Shown here: piece after piece, positions 48,028-56,026 of the stretch
Layout of the letters: the number at the start of each line of letters is the position of its first letter
How positions within the stretch are numbered: position 1 is the stretch's first letter
From: Hyparrhenia diplandra
Lineage: Eukaryota; Streptophyta; Magnoliopsida; Poales; Poaceae
Length of the DNA: 64,000 nucleotides
Direction: 5' to 3'
Assembly: GCA_015847255.1 (NCBI GenBank)
Contig: JADLZK010009251.1
Coordinates: forward strand, 310,001-374,000
Translations under genes and position numbers: made by a program
The notes under the pieces: generated by a model
Databases searched by the model: none
Told to the model about the DNA's origin: nothing
What the model saw: only the letters and a program-made list of their open reading frames with translations

Positions 48028-48178
48028 TGGTTACCAACCTCATCTTCGTCCAGCTCATTTTCCTTCTACACATGGATGCAACAATCTTTGGACCATGCTA
48101 CTTGATCACCCCTTCAACAACGCCCGGCCGTGCGAGAACCACAGCGAGGGGCGGCTGTTCGGAAAAAGGGGGGAGAGA

Positions 48179-48670
48179 TGTCATGAACCAAATTAGGTGG
48201 GCCTCAAGAGGGGCAACGCCACCAGCCCAAGAGGGCTTGTCTTGCGCGCAAGACGGGAGGCCCGTGGCGGCCGCCGCCGCCGCCATCGTCCGCCGTAAAC
48301 ACGCCACGTCGGTTGCCGCAATTAAGTAAGGAATATTTAAGGAATAAAGATAGGAATAAAATAGGGGTGATCGAAGTAGCCTCTAGATCTTTCTTAGCAT
48401 GCAAGTCTCCCTTGGACTATAAATACAAGGGGGCTGTAGCGATTGAATCTTAAGCGAGAAAAATTAAAAGGGTAGCTCCTAAACAGCTTATCTCTCCGCT
48501 CTCTCTCTCTCTCTCTCTCGCAGCCGCCGCCGCCATCATCGCCGCGCCGCCCGCCCGCTCGCCGCCGCCCGCGCCGCCGCCCACGGCGCCACGCCCGCCC
48601 CGCCGTCGTCTTCACCGCCCGACGATCGGCAATCGGGTGTCAATTCGGCCCAATCTCTTAGGAATCGACA
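48179..48670 (+). repeat. 3' LTR of C1
   Basis: 492 bp. Differs from the 5' copy mainly by small indels in GC-rich runs. Confidence 0.85.
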
Positions 48671-48675
48671 TATAA

Positions 48676-48744
48676 TAATAAAGCTAAGTAATAATTAAAT
48701 ATTCAGCCACTCCGCTTATCTCGGGCGACTCGACCGAGTCGACA
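48676..48744 (-). repeat. 5' LTR of the chromovirus, right part
   Basis: Continues the LTR with AATTAAATATTCAGCCACTC and ends AGTCGACA, matching 40916-40980. Confidence 0.8.
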
Positions 48745-49248
48745 TCGATCTCCGTATTCTTTTTAGTATCAATATGAATATATGTATTTATATTCTATTT
48801 TAATATAGATACTAACTAGATGTATATATTCATATCTATTTTCTATATTTTTTTCTCTATCTAAAAACATGAAATATCCGACATTATCTATATCGTGAAT
48901 AACAAAAGTACCATGTAAAGCCATCTAAAACTTGTATCTATGACTAATTTAGTAATGTTGATGATATCAAATTGAATATACAAATGATATGTATCATTTA
49001 AACTATTTAAAACTTATCTCTATAGGTAATAATAGTATAGGGTAATTTTAATATGTCTAATCATATTAATTTTAAGTGCATTAGTTATTTATTGGTGAAT
49101 ATTTATTGATTTTGATATATTTAATTATTCAAATATTTATTTTATATTATTTTATGGGTTTCATTTTGTACAAGTTTTATATAATCATATCATACTCTCT
49201 ACATGTATAAGATTTTGTTCTACTAATACTATCAACAATCAAATAGAC
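48745..49248. other. AT-rich unassigned stretch
   Basis: Very AT-rich, without genes. It resumes in character at 53438-53600 after element C2, so it is the pre-insertion locus. Confidence 0.5.
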
Positions 49249-49461
49249 TGTCACAGACCCATCAAATGGGCCAAGGAGGCCACAAGCGCAGCAGCAGCCC
49301 TAGGGCCGGCCGCCGCCGTCGTCGTCGTCAACTTCGCCATCAAGCAATAGATATTTAGGGAATTAAATAGAATAAAGAATAAGAAATAAATTAAAGAGAT
49401 AATACCCAACAGCTCAGCGCTCTCTCTCTCTCTCTCTCTCTCTTCTTCCCACCTAATTTTT
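49249..49461 (+). repeat. 5' LTR of C2, left part
   Basis: Matches 53082-53335 but lacks about 90 bp (the part with TTTACGTGCAAGTCTACCTC). It is lost after the CT microsatellite (49420-49442), where foreign sequence begins. Confidence 0.75.
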
Positions 49462-49950
49462 GGGCATTCGGGTTACCGATTTGGAAATCGGGTAATTCGA
49501 GATAATTGAAAATTCGGGTAATGAAAACTGCTACCCGATATTAGCCCCGAAAAACACTACCCCGATAATTCGGGTTGGGTTCGGGTATACCCAATCTACC
49601 GAATTTATAAAAAACAACAAACTACACAAAATTTTATTAGCAATTTAAACATAATTTCACTAGCGAGTTGTGTAGAATTTCAACAACAATTTGTGAAGAA
49701 TGATACATTATTGCCGCTCGTTCAAACCAAGATAATTATATTTTAATAAAGTGATAATCTCAAGTGTTCAACTAACAACAAGTGATAAATACAAAGGTGA
49801 AGGTAAAACTTTGGGTATCGGAGTGGCGAATTACCCAAACTAATTTCGGGTAATTAAAATCACCCCGAATTTGGGATCGGGTACCTTGGGTTCGGGTAAT
49901 TCGGTGACGGGTATTTCGGGTTCGGGTAATGGGTATCGGGTATTTTGCCC
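49462..49950. mobile_element. CGGGTA-repeat-rich insertion, probably a hAT-like MITE
   Basis: Ends GGGCATTCGGGTTACC and, inverted, GGGCAAAATACCCGATACC. The motif CGGGTA or its complement recurs many times at both ends around an AT-rich centre (49600-49790). No flanking duplication was recognised. It replaces the end of the C2 5' LTR and part of the primer site. Confidence 0.5.
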
Positions 49951-50220
49951 GGAGACCGAGACAATCCACCACCCACCGTCATCGGCGTCCCGTCAAGATC
50001 CGATGGCCACTCAAGATCGCTGCCATCCTACTCGGAGATGATCATGGAGGCCATCTACACGCTTGGATCGAGAACGCCACCGACAACGCCTGCGATCTCC
50101 AACCACATCAAGGTGAAGTATGGCTCCATCCTCTTGTTCCAAAGATTGTGTCATCCTCTAAGGCCATCTCGCCCGTATGAAGGCCACAGGCGAGCTCGAC
50201 GACCTCCTCGATGACTCCCC
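49945..50220 (+). pseudogene. Plant GH1 (linker-histone H15 / GH1-HMGA type) domain fragment inside C2
   Basis: The frame at 49945 reads LPSYSEMIMEAIYTLGS and then PAISNHIKVKYGSIL. These match helix 1 (PxYxEMIxEAI) and helix 2 (AISxxIxxKYG) of the H15 winged-helix domain. After a one-base frame change near 50150, the reading GHLARMKATGELDDLL gives the helix-3/wing end; HLARMKxxGEL is typical of plant GH1-HMGA proteins. The usual Gly-Ser turn between helices is altered and a stop precedes the last part, so it is decayed. GH1 domains bind nucleosomal DNA. No AT-hook motif follows. Confidence 0.65.
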
Positions 50221-50632
50221 TACCATGGGTGCCACCGATGACAACGGTGCTCCCATGGGCGTCGTCGACGTCATCCTCTCCATGATCAATGACGCTACAA
50301 GCAACGTCCACCGGGTTAGATCAGATCGGATCAAGAGGCTACAACCGGCGTCCACCACCGCTTTCGATGAAAAGTCTACCCAACTAGGCCAACATCTCGC
50401 GGCTACTACAATGACAGAGATAAGTTTCCCGGACACCAACAACATCGTCTGTGATACCAGTAGTGCCAATGCCATCATGCGCAACACATCAACGTCGACC
50501 GACATCGACATTGACGTCGTTGACCTTGATGTCCTGAACAACACCAGTGCCATGGACACCAATGACATCAACCCGCTCGCAGATCAGAACACCACCCGCT
50601 CCGCAATCACCAGGCAAGTCCATCCCAACTAA
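50177..50632 (+). CDS. Element C2 ORF, Asp/Asn/Thr-rich, function unknown
   Basis: 151 codons starting at the MKATGELDDLL end of the GH1 fragment. It continues acidic and polar (TDIDIDVVDLDVLNN, MDTNDINPL). The middle (residues 45-80) is homologous to C1's first ORF. No known domain after the GH1 end. Confidence 0.4.
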   Translation: MKATGELDDLLDDSPTMGATDDNGAPMGVVDVILSMINDATSNVHRVRSDRIKRLQPASTTAFDEKSTQLGQHLAATTMTEISFPDTNNIVCDTSSANAIMRNTSTSTDIDIDVVDLDVLNNTSAMDTNDINPLADQNTTRSAITRQVHPN

Positions 50633-50750
50633 CATGGAGCTTCTACCTCTACCATCCATGCTACAACGACATCGCTTGACGTCGCCCTCGGCGCCACCAA
50701 CATCGACAAGGACGTCTTCATCAAGATTACCGACAACATGAGCGTCGACC

Positions 50751-51410
50751 ATGTCCCTCTGCCCTAGATCACCACCACCAACACTCCTACCCACGGGGAT
50801 CGCCGTCAACAACGGCGACAACCCCGGCGTCCTCGACATCGCCATGCCTACCATCGACAACATTGGCTCCATTGACAATAGTCTTCAACTCATTGAGGGA
50901 ACGCAGACCAACATCATCACCATCGCAGAACACTCCCTCCCCACCGTGGGCCATGCCCTCATCGACGCCACAATGATGCTTCCCGACGTCGCCAACCTCG
51001 ACACGCCTCCAAGGACGCTACCAACGATGCCATCTCGGACGCCTATGCCAATGCGGATGACAACGACGATGTCCCCAAGGGCACCACCAGTAGCAACAAC
51101 GCCCCTCCAATGGGCGTCGCCGCTGACCCCAACGTCAACAGCCAAAACCACGACGTCCATGACAACGACAACACCCCCATGGACGCCACCGCATATGAGA
51201 ACAATGACGCCTCCCGGGCACTGCCGCCAACACGACCATCTCCTCGCCACACTTCAACAACAAGATCAATTTGCTGAACCTGCTGGACGTCCCTTGAACA
51301 TCCACTATGGCAGAGAACATCGACAAACAAGCCTCAGATACATTCACAACTACAACAATACCAGGTGCATCTCGGGCACCCCAACCTGCCAGCTTCATGA
51401 CCAAAGCTAG
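50751..51410 (+). CDS. Element C2 ORF, Thr/Pro/Met-rich, function unknown
   Basis: 219 codons, largely simple Thr/Met/Pro/Asp patterns that arise from repeated GACAACxxC and ACCACC codon-like units. Both strands are open over long stretches. I see no retroelement domain, and coding status is uncertain. Confidence 0.3.
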   Translation: MSLCPRSPPPTLLPTGIAVNNGDNPGVLDIAMPTIDNIGSIDNSLQLIEGTQTNIITIAEHSLPTVGHALIDATMMLPDVANLDTPPRTLPTMPSRTPMPMRMTTTMSPRAPPVATTPLQWASPLTPTSTAKTTTSMTTTTPPWTPPHMRTMTPPGHCRQHDHLLATLQQQDQFAEPAGRPLNIHYGREHRQTSLRYIHNYNNTRCISGTPTCQLHDQS

Positions 51411-51756
51411 CTCCAACACAAAAGGCACCCCCATCAACATCACGACAATGGAACATCGGCCCTCACAAATACATAAGGTACGCTGCTACCCACTTGACAA
51501 GAGCGGCACTCCTCTTTCTCTGGTTCCTTTGCATGATGACCAAGGCGCCAATGGAGGACCGGGACACCTTCCGACGGTGTCTCACACGCAACTTCGAGCT
51601 GCCCATCAACATCGACCCCACCGGCGACCTGGCATTGCCTCGACAAGAAAACATCACGTACAACTACATCCACGACTTCGAGTTCGCCAACGGACTCCAC
51701 ACTACACTAGGGGAGGCACTACAATGGGAGGTGACCCGCACGACGGACGAAGTGAT

Positions 51757-52475
51757 CACTACTACACAACTGATTTTACATGGCGTTTGGAAATGATTTT
51801 CCATGGCGGTTATTTGGAAAACCGCAAGCGATTAATGTAATGATTTTCCGTGGCGGTTATTTTCAATTACCACGGTAAATAAGGTCCGAAACTTGGAACA
51901 CCCGAGCGGCAAAGTCCATCTCATTTCCCCACACCTCCCTCCCCCCTCTCTCCCCGTCGGCCTTCACCCACTCGCACCCGGCGCCCCCACCCCTCCCTCC
52001 GACAGAGGCCCCAACATCCGGCGAGGCAAGGCGACCACCACGTGAGGCAAGGCGGCGACGCGAGGCGCGGAGGCCCGGGGCGACGCGGGTCACGAGGTGA
52101 GGCGGCGCCGCTTGCGGAGGCCCGGCGACGCTGGGCGCGAGGCGAGGCGGCGTCGCTCGTGGAGAGGCCAACCGCACGGGCACGGCTCACCCGACGGTCA
52201 AGGCGGAGATCCCGCGGCCAAGGCGAAGATCCCGACGGCCAAGGCGGCGGCGGCTCACCAGCGGTCAAGGCGGGGATCCCGGGCGGCGGGGCGGGGCTCG
52301 CTCACCCCGGCGGCCTCCGGCCGGGCGCGAATCGGCGAACGGAACCTAACGGGCCCGGATGTGGGCCCCGGGCCCGTTAGGGTTTCGTGCGGGCTTTTTT
52401 TTTTTTTTTTTTTTTATTTACCGTGGCGGTTTTTGGTGGTTCCAACCGCCACGGAAAATCGAATAGGTAGTAGTG
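51757..52475. mobile_element. Non-autonomous CACTA (En/Spm) element, 719 bp
   Basis: Starts CACTACTACACAACTGATTT and ends GAATAGGTAGTAGTG, giving inverted ends CACTACTAC. The target duplication is GAT (51754-51756 and 52476-52478), the 3-bp size expected. Subterminal repeats of TTTTCCGTGGCGGTT occur in both orientations near the ends (51780-51870 and 52420-52460). The core is GC-rich with GAGGCAAGGCGGCGACG-like reiterations and an 18-19-bp T run near 52397-52415. No transposase. Confidence 0.9.
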
Positions 52476-53081
52476 GATCTACCTCGCCCCACACCTCGAC
52501 GCCCCCGTTTCCTACGAGGAATTCAACAAGCTTCGACTTGCGAGCTCCACCACAACGAGATGAGGTACATGCCACCCACACCGATCCTCTACCGTGTCTA
52601 CCTCGTCGCTACCCCGGAGGCTCTCATCCTACCTCAACCCGCTACACCGACCGACCACAAGCTATATGGCATCGCTGGAACCATCAAGCTCCAGACAGGA
52701 GAACCACCTTGGGCACATCTCAAGGTGACTGGAGTTCACCTTCCGACGACCTCGCCATCTGTGCTAGGCTCCACGACAAGCACCTTGCTGATGGAAGAGA
52801 TACCACATAGCTTCTCGCCATCGATGACAGTCTTCTTCTTTGACGACAACAGTCACCACCTTGCCAGCATCTACGACGTTCTCATGGGCCAGGAGAGCAA
52901 TGGACTTCCACCCATCGGACTAACATCGGAAAAGGTTAGCAACCTCATCTGCGTCCTGCTCATTCACTCCATACAAGTGGTTGCAACAATGTTTGGGAGA
53001 TGCTGCTTCGACTACCCCATCAAGCCAATAGACGTGCAACACCACGGTGTGAGGACACATTTATGCGAAAAAGGGAGAAGA

Positions 53082-53432
53082 TGTCACAACCCATCAGATG
53101 GGCCAAGGAGGCCGCACACGCAGCAGCCCTAGGGCCGGCCGCCGCCGTCGTCGTCGTCAACTTCGCCATCAAGCAAAAGATATTTAGGGAATTAAATAGA
53201 ATAAAGAATAGGAAATAAATTAGATTTACTTTACGTGCAAGTCTACCTCGGACTATAATACAAGTGAAACGTAATCAGTTGAATCTAATCCAGAAAAATT
53301 AAAGGGGTAACACCCAACAGCTCAAGCTCTCTCTCTCTCTCTCTCCACGCATTGCCCCTCCCGCACGCCGCGCCACCCCCGCATGCCCTAGCCCCGCCGC
53401 CGCCGCCGCCCCTCCCAAGGAGGCGTGTGACA
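53082..53432 (+). repeat. 3' LTR of C2
   Basis: 351 bp, TG...CA ends. Contains a CT microsatellite at 53327-53345 and a GC-rich end. Confidence 0.85.
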
Positions 53433-53437
53433 TAGAC

Positions 53438-53706
53438 ATATGTTGTCGTCAAAATCCGGTAGATATCTAAAAGTGAATATGAAATTGAGACATCCATTTT
53501 GCATTAGTATCCGATAATAATTGTATTTGTGTCTATATTCGAATTAAAATGTGGTAAATAGTCCTATCCGTATTCATTTTAGGTGGATCTGATCTGAATA
53601 ATCCTGACTTTCCTAAAAGTACCCACAACATGCCTTTTTACCAATGCTGAGAAAAGAAAGAAAGTAAAAAAAACATCAAGGTAAAACTCTGTGTGTATTG
53701 ATGCAC
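53438..53706. other. AT-rich intergenic stretch
   Basis: Continuation of 48745-49248 across the C2 insertion. No gene seen. Confidence 0.5.
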
Positions 53707-53723
53707 AAACAAAATACACATGA

Positions 53724-54751
53724 GCGTGACAATTGAGTAGCTGTCTCTCGGCTCTTCTCCCCATCTACAGTAGAAAGTCGAGGCGAATCTCCATCCGGCG
53801 TCGAATCCGTCGGGTCCTCTCCGTCTCCGGTGGCCTCGTCGACGCCGGAGGTCGGTTGGACCTGCGGATTGGGCAGCCGGTGTACATACCCTACGCTACT
53901 AGGTGTAGGATCTGTAGTTTAGGGTTAGGTTTACCTGTGTCGTCGATCTGGCGCAGGATCGTTTTCCTCCGCGGCCATGTCTCCGAGGACGACGGCGTAG
54001 ATGCAGCGAGGAAGTCTCCATGGTCTCCTTCAACATCTCCGTCGGCTTCCCTGTCTTGGCTGGTGATGACGGCGGGAGGAGCAAGCTTCCCGGCGGTGCT
54101 TCGTCGGTGGAGGCGGCGCCATGGATGCAAAATAAATTTCTCCTGGCCTTCCTCCACCTCGCCGTCATGAGCTCCGGTGGCGGCGGTGGGCCGGTGAGTT
54201 CAAAGCTGAGCGGATCCGGAGGTCCAGTGGGTTCTTAGATTCGCATCAGTTCTTCTTTTGGTTTTCTATTCCCTGGATCTGGGGTTCCAGATTGTGGGCT
54301 CTTTTGTACCTCTCTTATCGTCATCGATTTGGGGAGGTTTGTGTACCAACGTGAGATGAAATTGGGTTGGTTAGTTCTTACCACCAATCTTGGTGGTTCA
54401 GCTCCCCTTCTAGATTCTTCGTTGTATGGAGGATTGGAGCTTCTGGTTCTTGGGGCGTCAGGTTCCTCAAGACTCGACGATGCGATGGCCGTCGGTCATC
54501 TTCTTCAGTCGGATCGTTCAATGACAACAAAGCATGTCGGTTTTGATGTGCTGCTCAAGACGGCAACTACAAACTTTGTTTCTTCGTCGGGGAGGAGGCC
54601 GGTCTCATGCGGATTCTGGTCGCCAATGGCGAGCACCGGGAGATGGTTACAAGGACTGGATTGTAATTTGTGTATTTTTCAAGGGTGTCTTTGTAATATG
54701 AGTTGTAATCACCAAGAATATTAATGAAATATCAACCCGGTTTTCTAAAAA
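53724..54751 (+). mobile_element. LINE-like retroposon, 5'-truncated or non-autonomous
   Basis: A 17-bp perfect duplication AAACAAAATACACATGA lies at 53707-53723 and 54752-54768. The element ends ATTAATGAAATATCAACCCG then a short A run. There is no endonuclease or reverse transcriptase frame in about 1.03 kb. The frames present (53733-54170, 54329-54724) are short and unrecognised. The 3' end resembles that of the retroposon at 8976-10549. Confidence 0.75.
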
Positions 54752-54768
54752 AAACAAAATACACATGA

Positions 54769-55307
54769 CCTAAATAGTCTTCACTCCAGGGCCAAATAAA
54801 AGAGTGAAATTTTAAACCAGCCATTGATTTTAAACCAGATAGTTCTAATCACTTGGGTCCCGTGCACTCCAAACCTCCACGCCCACACTGTGGTTACGTG
54901 TGGTTTTTGGCATCGAGATGAGATGACATCTACGTAGAAATTTTTTAGCATTGGATACGTCTAACAAAATTTGGCTGATCTTTTATGAGCTGTGAGCCTA
55001 TGTGACAGATGTGAAGGTTGGATGTTTTTTTTTCCCCTACTCGTTGTGAATTGTGATAGGGTAGTTTGTGCTTTGGGGCCCCTCGGAGCTTTTCACGTTT
55101 GATCATTTCCCTTGCAGAGGCAAAAGTTGTACCTATAATGACTTTGCCAGTGTAAAGGTTGTGCTCCTACACTGTGTTTCGGAAAAGGTTCAGCAGTCAA
55201 GTAATTGCAGTTGCAGAGAAGCGTTTTGCAGGACAAACAAAGAATGCTGCGTACAGCCTCTTTGGGTTATCAAATAGAATTAAAACCTTCCTGAAGGAGT
55301 TGCAAAA
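54769..55307. other. Intergenic stretch
   Basis: No gene recognised between the retroposon and the tRNA gene. Confidence 0.5.
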
Positions 55308-55393
55308 CCGACCTTAGCTCAGTTGGTAGAGCGGAGGACTGTAGTTGTTGCAGACAAATCCTTAGGTCGCTGGTTCGAATCCGGCAGGTCGGA
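55308..55393 (+). tRNA. tRNA-Tyr (GTA) with a 13-bp intron
   Basis: The acceptor stem CCGACCT pairs with AGGTCGG, with A as discriminator. The D arm is GCTCAGTTGGTAGAGC (A box TAGCTCAGTTGG), and the T arm GCTGGTTCGAATCCGGC contains the B box GGTTCGAATCC. The anticodon GTA is at 55341-55343. The intron TTGTTGCAGACAA at 55345-55357 lies one base 3' of the anticodon, the canonical place. Removing it leaves a seven-base loop CTGTAGA closed by GAGGA/TCCTT. The intron in tRNA-Tyr is conserved in plants. It appears functional. Confidence 0.97.
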
Positions 55394-55397
55394 TATA

Positions 55398-55409
55398 TTT
55401 TTTTTCCCA
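55398..55409 (+). terminator. RNA polymerase III T-run terminator
   Basis: ATTTTTTTTT-type run starting five bases after the tRNA end. Confidence 0.75.
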
Positions 55410-55625
55410 TTTTTTTGTTTCTTTTTGTGCAGGGTTTCTTCATCATATTTTTTCCAATTGTTTTGTTTCTTCTTGTGCAGGATTTCTTCATTCCATTCTC
55501 CCCACCCCTTTTTGCGCAGGGTTTCTTCATCTTTTTCAGGACATTTGAATATCTTCCAGTTTTTGTTTGTTTTTGTGCAGGGTTTCTTCATCTTTGTCAG
55601 TAGGACATTTGAATAACTTCAACGG
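55410..55625. repeat. Degenerate tandem repeat with GTGCAGGGTTTCTTCAT core
   Basis: Four or five units of roughly 45-60 bp, each with TTTTTGTGCAGGGTTTCTTCAT or a variant (55425, 55473, 55515, 55577). The last two also share AGGACATTTGAATA. Confidence 0.75.
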
Positions 55626-56026
55626 CCAAACATGTTTGGTCGAGGGTTCTTCATGTACTTTCATTTAGGAGTTATAAAATGTTTTTAAATGTTCTAATAA
55701 CCGAATTGATAAATCAACACAAGAGTAAGAAAGTGACCTCGAAGTAATTGATTCTCATTGCTCATCAGTCATCTCCAACAACAAACTGAAGCATGTACTA
55801 CCACTCCAGTAAGGCAGGAGCCTCCCAAACACAGCCAGCAAATCCTTGCTTTCAAGGTGGTAAGTGCCCAGCGTTTCTTTGCTATAGTTCTACCCTAGTC
55901 CTAAATCTCCTCGATCTAATCTCTTGGAAACCAAACCACAATTACAATAATATTTGGTGGCTACACTCTACGGTTGGCTTCAATTACACTAAAAAGCCTA
56001 CTGCTCAATCAGTCATCCAGCTCATC
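55626..56026. other. Intergenic, probably including the 3' UTR of the transporter gene
   Basis: No coding sequence recognised. The minus-strand gene to the right ends at 56027. Confidence 0.5.

Larger units (their letters stand above)
45476..48670 (+). mobile_element. Non-autonomous LTR retrotransposon C1, nested in the chromovirus LTR
   Basis: LTRs 45476-45977 and 48179-48670 begin TGTCATGAACC and end GGAATCGACA (a final G in the left copy). Target duplication TATAA lies at 45471-45475 and 48671-48675. After the 5' LTR comes TAGTATCCGAGACC, resembling the initiator-Met primer site. AAAAAGGGGGGAGAGA precedes the 3' LTR. The 2.2-kb interior has no gag or pol domain. It encodes polar, Asp/Asn/Thr/Pro-rich frames and is homologous to the interior of the element at 49249-53432. 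Confidence 0.9.
40549..48744 (-). mobile_element. Ty3/gypsy chromovirus, minus strand, decayed, with a nested LTR element
   Basis: LTRs at 40549-40980 and 45146-48744; the right one is split by the element at 45476-48670. Both read TGTCACAACCCG...GTCGACA on the plus strand. Purine tract on the minus strand: CAGGGGGAGAGA beside 40981. Primer site: TTGGTATCCGGAGACC left of 45146, an initiator-Met type. Domain order gag, protease, reverse transcriptase, RNase H, integrase, chromodomain identifies a chromovirus. Frames are broken in every domain. No target duplication is found: the left flank instead contains extra primer-site sequence. Confidence 0.85.
49249..53432 (+). mobile_element. Non-autonomous LTR retrotransposon C2 carrying a linker-histone-like segment
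   Basis: 5' LTR starts TGTCACAGACCC at 49249; 3' LTR is 53082-53432, ending GTGTGACA. Target duplication TAGAC lies at 49244-49248 and 53433-53437. Purine tract AAAAAGGGAGAAGA precedes the 3' LTR. The interior shares blocks with C1 (start region, CTACCCAACTAGGCC region, GACAAGAGCGGCACTCCTC region, last 550 bp). It carries two later insertions: a CGGGTA-rich piece in the 5' LTR and a CACTA element at 51757-52475. No gag or pol. Confidence 0.85.

Noticed and set aside
52042..52810. Plus-strand ORFs of 112 and 237 codons
   Set aside because: They run across the CACTA element boundary into C2, so they are accidental fusions of transposon DNA.
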